Below, one piece after another: positions 1-5,641 of a stretch of DNA of 5,641 bases. The stretch's first letter is position 1. Every line of letters begins with the position of its first letter. The notes under the pieces are model-generated. The model saw nothing but the letters and a program-made list of their open reading frames with translations. It was not told where the DNA came from and did not search any database. The translations under genes and the position numbers were made by a program. The stretch is from Actinomycetota bacterium. GTDB lineage: Bacteria > Actinomycetota > Thermoleophilia > UBA2241. The stretch spans positions 1 through 5,641 of the forward strand of contig PMKX01000023.1 of NCBI GenBank assembly GCA_003158705.1, written 5' to 3'.

Positions 1-1959
1 GATGATGCCGCCGATGTCGCGCAAACGCAGTTGCCGCACGACCTCACGCGCCGCCTCGATATTGGTCTTGGTGATCGTCTCCTCGAGGCCCTTGCCGCCG
101 GTGTAGCGCCCGGTGTTCACGTCGATCACCGTCAACGCCTCGGTATGGTCGATGACCAGATTGCCGCCACTGGGCAGGTTCACACGCCGTTCAAGAGCCC
201 GCGAGATCTGTTCCTCGATGCCGTGCGCGGCAAAGAGCGGCTCCTGCCCGGTGTAGAGCTCCACACGCTGCTTCAACTCCGGGGCCACCTTGTCCAGGTA
301 GGCGACGATCTCCTTCTGGCGCTTGACCGTGTCGCAGACCACGCTCTCGCACGACTCGTTGAAGAGATCGCGCACTGTCTCCAAGGCTACGTCGACCTCG
401 GCGTACAGGAGCCCGGGCGCCGACACGCCGTCCACCTTCTTCTTCAGCCGCGCCCACAGGCGCGACAGGAAGCGCAGGTCCCGCTGCAGCTCCTCGATGC
501 CGATGCCTTCCGCGGCCGTCCGCGCGATGAGGCCGGCGTTGCGCGCGTCCAGGCTCTTGCCCAGGTCACGCAAGCGGTCACGCTCGTCTTGCTTCAGACG
601 CCGCGACACGCCGACGCCGCTGCCGTTGGGCACGTACACCAAGTAACGGCCGGCCAGCGACAGTTTGGTCGTCAGGCGAGCACCCTTGTTGCCCATGGGG
701 TCCTTGCTCACCTGCACGAGGATCTCCTGGTTGGAACGCAGCATCTGCGTGATCCGCCGCCCGCGCCGGTCCGGCTCATCCTCGACCACGACCTCATCCA
801 CCGAGAGAAACCCGTTCTTGTCCAGGCCGATGTCTACGAAGGCGGCGTCCATGCCGGCCAGCACGTTGTCCACTTTGCCCTTGTAGATGTTGCCCAAGCA
901 CGAGGTCTTCGACGGCCGCTCGATGAGGATCTCGGCCAAGCGGCCGTCTTCGACGACCGCCACGCGCAGCTCGGACGGCTCGCTGCTTACCAGGATCTGC
1001 TTGCGCCGCGGCATCTCGACAACGACGTCGTCGGCTCCTGGCGACGCCGAGGCGCCTTCGGTCTCCGCGACCGCTGCCTCGGGCTTGGCGCTCGCACGGC
1101 GACGGCGCGTGCGCGGCTTCTCCTCTTGCGCCGTCTCGCCACCTGCTGCCGGCGCCTCACCGCCCACGCCAGGCTCCTCAGACACAGGCTGCGGCGCGCC
1201 AGGCGCCGCCTCTTCGGTCTTCGACTCAGCGGTGACCGTCTTGCGGCCGCGACCCGAACGGCGGCGGCGGCCGCGCGGCTTCTCCTCTTCCGGCGCCGCC
1301 GCACTCATCGCTGACGCCTCGCCGCCCGCGGCTGACTCCGCGAGCGCCGCAACCGTCTCCGTGCCTGACTCCGCGACGGTCGGCGTGAGCGGCGCCGCCT
1401 CTTCAGTCTTCGGCTCTGGTGTGGCTGACTGCCGGCCGCGCCCTGAACGGCGGCGGCGGCTGCGAGGCTTTGGCTGCGGAGTCTCTTGCTGCGGCGCCTC
1501 GGCGCCGGTCGCCGGCACCTCGACACTTGCCTCCGGCTGCTCAGGCACAGCTACCGGTGGTGCAGTCGATGCCGCCTCTTGAGTCTTCCGCCCTTCCGCG
1601 ACGGCCTTGCGACCGCGACCGGAGCGACGACGACGCGCTGTGCCCTTTGCTCTTGGCGCCTGCGGACCGGCCTCGACGCCTTCCCTAGCCGGCTGCGGTT
1701 CTTTGCGCGACTGTGCCGACTGCGGCTCCGCCTGCGTCAGCTCGCCAGGCGAGGGCGACTCCGGCACCTCGCCAGCGGCGTCCGCTGGTGTCGCCGCTCG
1801 CGCGGCGGCCCGGGCAGCGGCGCTCTTGTGGCGCCGACCGCCACGGCGGCCGCGGGCTCGCCTCGCCCGAGGTTTGGCGTCTTCTTGGCCGGCGGCTCCG
1901 TCTGCCGCCGGCTCGCCGCCGGTCGGCGCCGGGGCGCCAGTCTCTTCTTGTTCGTTCAC
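1..1959 (-). CDS. rne: Ribonuclease E/G, N-terminal 653 residues (3' end beyond window)
   Basis: Endoribonuclease of the RNase E/G family, which cleaves single-stranded RNA in mRNA decay and rRNA/tRNA maturation. The minus frame is open from the GTG at 1959 to base 1. Residues 1-320 are a low-complexity Arg/Ala/Pro/Glu extension with repeated arginine blocks. The conserved part starts near 321. An S1-like RNA-binding domain spans about 355-445 (GNIYKGKV, AAFVDIGLDKNGFL). The RNase H-like and DNase I-like regions carry LPSGGNLVIDHTEALT and VIDVNTG. D613 in VIDVN matches E. coli D303, a catalytic metal ligand. The frame ends at RLRDIGGII, just before the IDF motif expected to hold the second catalytic Asp, so that residue and the Zn-link cysteines lie outside. 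An extended N-terminus is common in actinobacterial RNase E. GTG is chosen because an in-frame TAG lies five codons upstream and a GGAG precedes it. Whether to call it rne or rng is a naming choice; the family is secure. Confidence 0.95.
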   Translation of the reverse strand, partial: MNEQEETGAPAPTGGEPAADGAAGQEDAKPRARRARGRRGGRRHKSAAARAAARAATPADAAGEVPESPSPGELTQAEPQSAQSRKEPQPAREGVEAGPQAPRAKGTARRRRSGRGRKAVAEGRKTQEAASTAPPVAVPEQPEASVEVPATGAEAPQQETPQPKPRSRRRRSGRGRQSATPEPKTEEAAPLTPTVAESGTETVAALAESAAGGEASAMSAAAPEEEKPRGRRRRSGRGRKTVTAESKTEEAAPGAPQPVSEEPGVGGEAPAAGGETAQEEKPRTRRRRASAKPEAAVAETEGASASPGADDVVVEMPRRKQILVSSEPSELRVAVVEDGRLAEILIERPSKTSCLGNIYKGKVDNVLAGMDAAFVDIGLDKNGFLSVDEVVVEDEPDRRGRRITQMLRSNQEILVQVSKDPMGNKGARLTTKLSLAGRYLVYVPNGSGVGVSRRLKQDERDRLRDLGKSLDARNAGLIARTAAEGIGIEELQRDLRFLSRLWARLKKKVDGVSAPGLLYAEVDVALETVRDLFNESCESVVCDTVKRQKEIVAYLDKVAPELKQRVELYTGQEPLFAAHGIEEQISRALERRVNLPSGGNLVIDHTEALTVIDVNTGRYTGGKGLEETITKTNIEAAREVVRQLRLRDIGGII
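1048..1635 (-). repeat. Roughly 60-residue arginine-rich repeats inside the RNase E extension
   Basis: Three clear copies of RRRRSGRGR(K/Q) start at residues 109, 168 and 231 (first bases 1635, 1458, 1269). Each is followed about six residues later by KT(E/Q)EAA. A degenerate fourth copy, RRRRASAKPEA, starts at residue 285 (base 1107). Spacings are 59, 63 and 54 residues. The spacers also resemble each other: copies 2-4 are preceded by KPR plus one residue, and Gly-Glu-Ala-Pro and Glu-Glu-Lys-Pro-Arg stretches recur. On the plus strand the same block is visible as a repeated GCCGCCTCTTC.GTCTTCG motif near 1206 and 1395. This looks like an old intragenic tandem duplication that has diverged. 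An earlier basic patch at residues 31-45 (RARRARGRRGGRRHK) is related in composition only. Confidence 0.8.
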
Positions 1960-1963
1960 GCTA

Positions 1964-1967
1964 CTCC
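1964..1967 (-). promoter_or_regulatory. Ribosome binding site supporting the GTG start of RNase E/G
   Basis: On the minus strand GGAG sits four bases before GTG at 1959. It lies inside the 12-base gap after the DUF2344 stop TAG (1974-1972). That stop is in frame with the GTG, so no start further upstream is possible. The spacing is a little short. Confidence 0.6.
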
Positions 1968-1971
1968 GATC

Positions 1972-2640
1972 CTATGGCCCGCCGGCGAACCCGGCAGGCA
2001 AACCTGTGTACACGACGCGTCGCCGCAACAGGTGACGCGCCACAGCCTCGACTCCGGCCTGGTCGGCCACGAGGCTCACGAACTCTTGCGGCCGTGCGGC
2101 ACCGGTGCTCCGATGGCGCACGGTAAAGCCGACACACACGCCATCCTGCGCTGCACGGCACCATGTGTCGGTCACAAACTCCTTCAAGTCGACTATACGC
2201 CGACCCTTTGGCGACACACGCTCGACGGGCGTGGATTGTGCCGCGCTGAACCACTGCAGGGCGGCGGCGACCGCTCCCTCGTCTGCAGCAAGGCCGAACT
2301 CGTAGTCGGCCGCAACCGCTTGCGGCCGCGGCCTCTCGGCCACAGCCAGCACTGCCAGGGGTTCGAGGCCTGGCGCTGCCGCAGCCGCCAGCGTCGGCAG
2401 CGCCACTTCAGGCTCAGGCGCCAAGTCGGGCACCTCAGCCACGAGCAGCTCATCCTCCGCGGCCGCGCCCACGGGCAACGGCAATCCCAAGGCCAGGCGC
2501 GGCTTGGGCCGCAGTCCCTCGGACAGCACGAGGTCGATGCCGGCGCGCGCAAAGGTGCGTCGCCAGGCCCGCGCCGTGTCGAGGTGCGACAAGTAGCTGG
2601 CGCTGCCGCGGCGGGCGAAGGTGAGCAGCCAGTAGGTCAT
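1972..2640 (-). CDS. DUF2344 / radical SAM-linked protein (TIGR03936-type)
   Basis: A 222-residue protein of the family found beside, or fused to, the radical SAM protein encoded just upstream. Its biochemical role is not established. The N-terminus has the family pattern: SHLD at 18-21, then a basic helix (ARAWRRTFARAG), GLRPKPRL at 42-49 and LPLPVG at 53-58. The equivalent of GLRPKPRL is often GF.PHP(R/K), so the usual His is a Lys here. A later VSPKGRRIVDLKEFV segment (about 142-156) also fits the family. The ATG at 2640 is preferred over a start 17 codons further upstream. It begins exactly where the family does, and ATG and the TGA of the upstream gene share bases (ATGA), which implies translational coupling; no strong ribosome binding site of its own is visible. 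The central part (about 59-110) is Ala/Pro-rich and weakly conserved. The protein looks cytoplasmic, with no signal peptide or membrane segment. Confidence 0.88.
   Translation of the reverse strand: MTYWLLTFARRGSASYLSHLDTARAWRRTFARAGIDLVLSEGLRPKPRLALGLPLPVGAAAEDELLVAEVPDLAPEPEVALPTLAAAAAPGLEPLAVLAVAERPRPQAVAADYEFGLAADEGAVAAALQWFSAAQSTPVERVSPKGRRIVDLKEFVTDTWCRAAQDGVCVGFTVRHRSTGAARPQEFVSLVADQAGVEAVARHLLRRRVVYTGLPAGFAGGP
2637..2640 (-). other. ATGA stop/start overlap coupling the radical SAM and DUF2344 genes
   Basis: The minus-strand tetranucleotide ATGA holds the DUF2344 start (ATG, 2640-2638) and the radical SAM stop (TGA, 2639-2637). Such overlaps usually allow reinitiation by the same ribosome and favour matched production of two partner proteins. 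Confidence 0.85.
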
Positions 2641-4409
2641 CCGACGAGATCCATGCTCACATCGTCGTGGCAGACGCCACAGGCACCACATCGGCCGCGA
2701 CGACAGTCATCAGTGCGCTGCCGGGATGCCGCACGACCGGCCTCGAGCGTCAAGAAGCCTTCCTCAAACCCCGCATCAACGGACTGCCACGGCAGTGGCT
2801 GACTCGGAGCCGCGCAGGCGAGCGCGTTCAGCTCGACACCCACGTCCGTGGCGGCCGCTCGCCACAGCTCCACGTCGAACCACTCCGTCCAGCCGTCGAA
2901 GCGCGCGCCGCGCCGCCACGCGGCCTCGATCAGCTCGCCGCTGCGCGGACCGCCGCGCGCCAGCGCAGCCTCGACGACCGAGGCGCCCACGTCGTGGCAC
3001 GAGATGCGCACGCCGCGCGGCATGAGGTCGCGCAGAAGGGTCTGGCGGCGGCGCAACACCTCTTCGCCGGCAAATGCCGCCGTCTCAAAGGGTGTGTGGG
3101 CCTTGGGCACGTACGACGACACGGCCACCGACACGCGCGCACGGCCGTGAGCGATGGCGCGCGCCGCCGACGCCGCCGCAGTCGCCATGTCGGCGATCGC
3201 CGCTACAGCGGCGTCGTCCTCTCCCGGCAGACCGATCATGAAATACAGCTTCAGCCCGGTGAATCCGGCCTCGAACGTCGCCCGCACGGCAGTGGCGAAC
3301 TGCTCATCGTCCACGCCCTTGTTGATGGCGTCGCGCAGCTCCTGTGTGCCCGCCTCCGGTGCCAGCGTCACTGAGCCCCGTTGCTCGCTGCCCAAGCGAG
3401 CCAACGTGACGGCGGCCGAGTCGATACGCAACGACGGCAGTGACACACGCACGCCGGGCCGCAGGGCACGGATGCGACGTACTGCCTCCTCTATTCCCGA
3501 GTAGTCGCAGGAGCTCAGCGAGATGAGCGAGACCTCGTCGCAGCCTGTCGTGCGTAGCGCCTCGCAGGCCGCCTCGACCACGAGCTCGACGGGCCGCTCG
3601 CGCACCGGGCGGTACCACATGCCGGCCTGGCAGAACCGGCAGCCGGCGGTGCAGCCGCGCATGACCTCCACCACGGCACGATCGTGGACCGCCTCCAGCA
3701 CCGGCACGACCGGCTCGGTGACCGGCATCGTATGCGAGAAGCCCATGAAGACCTGGCGACGCGCGCGCCGCTCGGGAGCTGCCGGCAGCCACACGCCCGG
3801 CACGGCCGCCAGCAGCTGCAGGCGCGCTGCGCGCGATGAAGCTCCTAAGGCGGCCACGATCGCGTCGAGACGCCCTTCGACCTCGCCGACAAACACCGCG
3901 TCGAGGAAGGGTGAGAGCGGCCACGGGTTAGCGCTGCCGGGACCGCCGCCCAAGACGATGGGGTCGCCTTCGCCACGCTCGCCAGCGTGCAGGGGCACAC
4001 CAGCCAGGTCGAGCAGCTCGAGCACGTTCGTGTAGGTCAGCTCGTGCGGCAGGTGGATGCCCCAGAGGTCGCAGGCGGCGACCGGCGCGAACGACTCCAG
4101 CGTCCACAGAGCCACGCCGTGGTGGCGCATGAGCTCCGCCATGTCCGGCCACGGGCAATAGGCGCGCTCGGCAGACGCCGCCGTGGCGTCGTTCAGATAC
4201 GTATAGAGGATCTGCAGTCCGGGGTTGGAGATCCCGATCTCGTACGCGTCAGGGTAAGAAAGCACGATGCGCGGTGAGGCGCCCGGCTTTCGCCTGAGGT
4301 TGAACTCGCCCCCGACGTAGCGCCCGGGGCGAGTCACGCGTGCGAGCAGGTCGCCTAGCTCATCCGGAAGCCAGCCCTCGTGCGAGGAATCCATGTGTGA
4401 GTCGATCAA
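2637..4409 (-). CDS. Radical SAM protein of the TIGR03960 type, function unknown
   Basis: A 590-residue protein of an uncharacterised radical SAM family widespread next to RNase G/E. The N-terminal part has RPGRYVGGEFN (about 27-37), YPDAYEIGISNPGLQILY (52-69) and GGGPGSANPWPLSPFLDAVFVGE (154-176), a Rossmann-like, B12-binding-type region, although I see no DxHxxG cobalamin motif. The radical SAM core follows with C253-x3-C257-x2-C260, the ligands for the SAM-binding [4Fe-4S] cluster, and MIGLPGE at 391-397. The C-terminus carries a second cysteine set, C569-x4-C574-x2-C577-x2-C580, ending in CGVC, a likely extra metal or Fe-S site. The TTG start at 4409 has GGAG four bases upstream, and an in-frame TGA at 4445-4443 leaves no better start. 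ATG at 4394 (585 residues) is the alternative. The start overlaps the DUF697 gene by 50 bases (35 with the ATG). The substrate is unknown; proximity to RNase E and ribosomal genes hints at RNA or ribosome modification, which is inference. Confidence 0.92.
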   Translation of the reverse strand: MIDSHMDSSHEGWLPDELGDLLARVTRPGRYVGGEFNLRRKPGASPRIVLSYPDAYEIGISNPGLQILYTYLNDATAASAERAYCPWPDMAELMRHHGVALWTLESFAPVAACDLWGIHLPHELTYTNVLELLDLAGVPLHAGERGEGDPIVLGGGPGSANPWPLSPFLDAVFVGEVEGRLDAIVAALGASSRAARLQLLAAVPGVWLPAAPERRARRQVFMGFSHTMPVTEPVVPVLEAVHDRAVVEVMRGCTAGCRFCQAGMWYRPVRERPVELVVEAACEALRTTGCDEVSLISLSSCDYSGIEEAVRRIRALRPGVRVSLPSLRIDSAAVTLARLGSEQRGSVTLAPEAGTQELRDAINKGVDDEQFATAVRATFEAGFTGLKLYFMIGLPGEDDAAVAAIADMATAAASAARAIAHGRARVSVAVSSYVPKAHTPFETAAFAGEEVLRRRQTLLRDLMPRGVRISCHDVGASVVEAALARGGPRSGELIEAAWRRGARFDGWTEWFDVELWRAAATDVGVELNALACAAPSQPLPWQSVDAGFEEGFLTLEAGRAASRQRTDDCRRGRCGACGVCHDDVSMDLVG

Positions 4410-5298
4410 GTCGCTCCGTAATCCTTTTCGCCTTGGTAGGCATCAACGGCGCCCCAGCCTCGAAATAGGCCTGGGCGGCTGTCCCTATAGCTAGTGTCCC
4501 CGAATACCCGACCGCTCCCTTGAGCGCCCAGCCGGCCACAGGCACGAAGTCGAGCGCCTCGCGAGCCAGCGTGCGCAGACCAAGACCGGCCGTGAGCACC
4601 GAAAGGATCTCGCCCGCACGCTCGACGCCGATGTCTTGCCCGTAGGCGGCGGCCATCTTCAGCACCATCCTCACCTGGTTCAACGTCATGACGGGCATGT
4701 CCGCGCCAGGGATGAACACGACGGCGCCGACTACACAGTTCTGACGCGCCGTGTGGGCGATGAGCCGGCGCACAACAGCGCGCCTCACCGTCGGCAGTCG
4801 CCGGGCGAGACTCAGCGCCGTGTCCCCACAGACTGCGGCGAGCCGCTCGGCCGTGGCCTGCCCCCGCGTCTCGTCGGCGAAGTCCTCGGTCACAACGTCC
4901 TTGGCCGCAAACCCGGCCGTGGTCAGCCAGCTCGGCGGCACCCGCGCGCCGCCTGTGGGCACCACGGCGAACACGGCGACGCCGGCGGCCCTAGCCGATG
5001 CGGCGACGACCCCGAGGCCATCTAGGCCAGGATCCGCATCGGTTACGAGAACGACCGCGCCCCAGCGGTGTCGCAGGTCACTCTGCCGGGAGAAGTCTCC
5101 CGGCGTCAAGACATCCAGGGAAGCGCTCACGCCTTCAGTGATGTCCGCAGCCTCGACAGAGAGCGCCGTGGCCAGCTTCGTGACCGCCGCGCCGTCACCA
5201 ACAAGGCAGACTCTCACCTCTACGCGTGCCTTGGCCCCCACCTCGGCGAGCACTTTGGCGATCTTGCGGATGTCGGCTTTGCGGACGCTAATTCCCAA
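4360..5298 (-). CDS. DUF697-domain protein with a GTPase-like N-terminal region
   Basis: A 312-residue protein. The C-terminal half contains the DUF697 signature: FIPGADMPVMTLNQVRMVLK at 195-214 followed by MAAAYG (215-220). This domain occurs in YcjF-like and GTPase-linked membrane-associated proteins. A second apolar stretch (about 247-275, ALDFVPVAGWALKGAVGYSG) could contact a membrane. The N-terminal part looks like an alternating alpha/beta fold: VRVCLVGDGAAVTKLATAL at 28-46 resembles a P-loop strand, and AVVLVTDAD at 81-89 resembles a later GTPase strand. The GxxxxGK(S/T) sequence is missing, so nucleotide binding is doubtful. The TTG at 5298 is preferred because GGGAG lies five bases upstream. 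ATG 5310 has no ribosome binding site, and starts further upstream would run deep into rodA. It overlaps the rodA stop by 11 bases and the radical SAM start by 50 bases, so it is part of the operon. Its function is unknown; a role near the membrane beside RodA is only inference. Confidence 0.8.
   Translation of the reverse strand: MGISVRKADIRKIAKVLAEVGAKARVEVRVCLVGDGAAVTKLATALSVEAADITEGVSASLDVLTPGDFSRQSDLRHRWGAVVLVTDADPGLDGLGVVAASARAAGVAVFAVVPTGGARVPPSWLTTAGFAAKDVVTEDFADETRGQATAERLAAVCGDTALSLARRLPTVRRAVVRRLIAHTARQNCVVGAVVFIPGADMPVMTLNQVRMVLKMAAAYGQDIGVERAGEILSVLTAGLGLRTLAREALDFVPVAGWALKGAVGYSGTLAIGTAAQAYFEAGAPLMPTKAKRITERLDRLTHGFLARGLASG
4414..4417 (-). promoter_or_regulatory. Ribosome binding site supporting a TTG start for the radical SAM gene
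   Basis: GGAG on the minus strand lies four bases before TTG 4409 and 19 bases before the alternative ATG 4394, which is too far for that ATG. The same GGAG plus four-base spacing is seen at the RNase E start in this operon. The site lies inside the coding end of the DUF697 gene. Confidence 0.5.
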
Positions 5299-5641
5299 TG
5301 AGGCTCCCATTGTCGATCGCCAGCTTGGCGCGCAGATGGATGCTCTCGAGCAGCCCGATGAGCAGAAGGCTGGTGATGAGGGCTGCCCCACCATAACTCA
5401 TGAAGGGCAGCGGGATACCGGTCACCGGCATGATACCAATTGTCATGCCGATGTTCACGAAGATCTGGAACAGGAAGACGACCGCGATGCCGCCGGCCAT
5501 GATGCTCCCGTACATGTCGCGCGAGAATGTCGCGATACGCAGGGCGCGCCAGATGAGCAGCACGTAGAGCGCGATGAGCAGGGCCGCCCCGAGGAAGCCG
5601 TAGCGCTCACTCACCACCGCGAAGATGAAGTCGGTGTGATG
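5288..5641 (-). CDS. rodA: RodA, SEDS peptidoglycan polymerase, C-terminal 117 residues (5' end beyond window)
   Basis: The C-terminal part of a SEDS (shape, elongation, division, sporulation) integral membrane glycosyltransferase, which polymerises lipid II into glycan strands with a class B penicillin-binding protein in the elongation complex. The visible part starts with HTDFIFAVVSERYGFLG, the conserved HTDFIFAV loop. Hydrophobic segments follow: FLGAALLIALYVLLIW, a stretch ending NIGMTIGIM, and GGAALITSLLLIGLLESI. The motif PVTGIPLPFMSYGGAALI is of the RodA type; FtsW usually has LP(T/V)(K/T)G(L/V)(T/P)LPLISYGGSS, so RodA is favoured over FtsW. The reading frame is open to the right edge, so there is no start here, and the catalytic Asp of the family lies outside the window. 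The short hydrophilic tail ends LIGN just before TAG at 5290-5288. The first gene of the visible operon, it may follow penicillin-binding protein or mre genes upstream (inference). Confidence 0.93.
   Translation of the reverse strand, partial: HHTDFIFAVVSERYGFLGAALLIALYVLLIWRALRIATFSRDMYGSIMAGGIAVVFLFQIFVNIGMTIGIMPVTGIPLPFMSYGGAALITSLLLIGLLESIHLRAKLAIDNGSLIGN
5304..5308 (-). promoter_or_regulatory. Ribosome binding site that decides a TTG start for the DUF697 gene
   Basis: GGGAG on the minus strand is five bases before TTG 5298. It overlaps the alternative ATG (5310-5308), which has no purine-rich site ahead of it. It lies within the last codons of rodA. Confidence 0.55.

Noticed and set aside
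31..1314. Plus-strand open frame of 427 codons opposite RNase E/G
   Set aside because: It is a shadow of the minus-strand gene. The product is an Arg/Leu/Ala-rich string with no recognisable domain, and the opposite strand encodes conserved RNase E/G motifs throughout. High GC produces long antisense frames.
987..1526. Two short minus-strand frames rich in Arg and Ala within the RNase E extension
   Set aside because: They are out-of-frame readings of the same arginine-rich repeats. The true frame continues without stop from 1959 to 1.
1084..1635. Nucleotide repeats as a possible CRISPR array or mobile repeat
   Set aside because: The repeats are imperfect, keep codon register and encode recurring arginine motifs within one open frame. 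There are no uniform spacers or cas genes.
2641..2691. Seventeen extra N-terminal residues for the DUF2344 protein
   Set aside because: They overlap the cysteine-rich end of the radical SAM gene. The family normally begins near the MTYWLLTF segment, and ATG 2640 forms an ATGA junction.
1486..2802. Plus-strand open frame of 438 codons across the RNase E start, DUF2344 and the radical SAM end
   Set aside because: It crosses three well-supported minus-strand genes, and its composition is that of a GC-rich antisense frame with no family resemblance.
5070..5110. CTCTGCCGGGAGAAGTCTCCCGGCG palindrome as a possible terminator
   Set aside because: The CGGGAGA/TCTCCCG inverted repeat lies in the middle of the DUF697 coding region with no U-tract on either side, so it is more likely a coding coincidence than a terminator.
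5299..5394. Longer N-terminus for the DUF697 protein starting at 5394, or the ATG at 5310
   Set aside because: The extra residues are a Ser/Cys-rich antisense-like reading of rodA with no family similarity. Neither start has a ribosome binding site, whereas TTG 5298 has GGGAG at good spacing.

Overview
The window is a high-GC stretch (about two-thirds G+C by eye) with every convincing gene on the minus strand. It reads as one tightly packed operon running from the right edge to the left edge. The gene content and order suggest an actinobacterial genome, perhaps Coriobacteriia-like or a related deep lineage: a RodA-type cell-wall polymerase, a DUF697 protein, the uncharacterised radical SAM protein and its DUF2344 partner, then ribonuclease E/G with a long Arg/Ala/Pro/Glu-rich N-terminal extension. 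The lineage is inferred from composition and synteny and has not been tested.

Layout in transcription order (right to left): (1) 5641-5288, the last 117 residues of RodA, cut by the right edge. (2) 5298-4360, a 312-residue DUF697 protein overlapping the rodA stop by 11 bases, with a probable TTG start. (3) 4409-2637, a 590-residue radical SAM protein of the TIGR03960 type, probably with a TTG start, overlapping the DUF697 gene by 50 bases. (4) 2640-1972, a 222-residue DUF2344 (TIGR03936-type) protein whose ATG overlaps the radical SAM stop as ATGA. (5) 1959-1, the first 653 residues of ribonuclease E/G, starting with GTG 12 bases after the previous stop and cut by the left edge just before the second catalytic aspartate is expected.

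There is no intergenic gap longer than 12 bases, and I see no promoter, terminator, RNA gene, CRISPR array or mobile element. The genes are probably co-transcribed and partly translationally coupled. They link cell elongation (RodA) with RNA processing (RNase E/G), with three poorly understood proteins between them. In many bacteria this neighbourhood continues into rplU, rpmA and obg, so those would be expected beyond position 1.

The parts most worth following up are the unexplained radical SAM/DUF2344 pair, with a second C-terminal four-cysteine cluster, and the roughly 60-residue arginine-rich repeats in the RNase E extension. The DUF697 protein, whose N-terminal domain looks like a GTPase fold with a degraded P-loop, also deserves a look.
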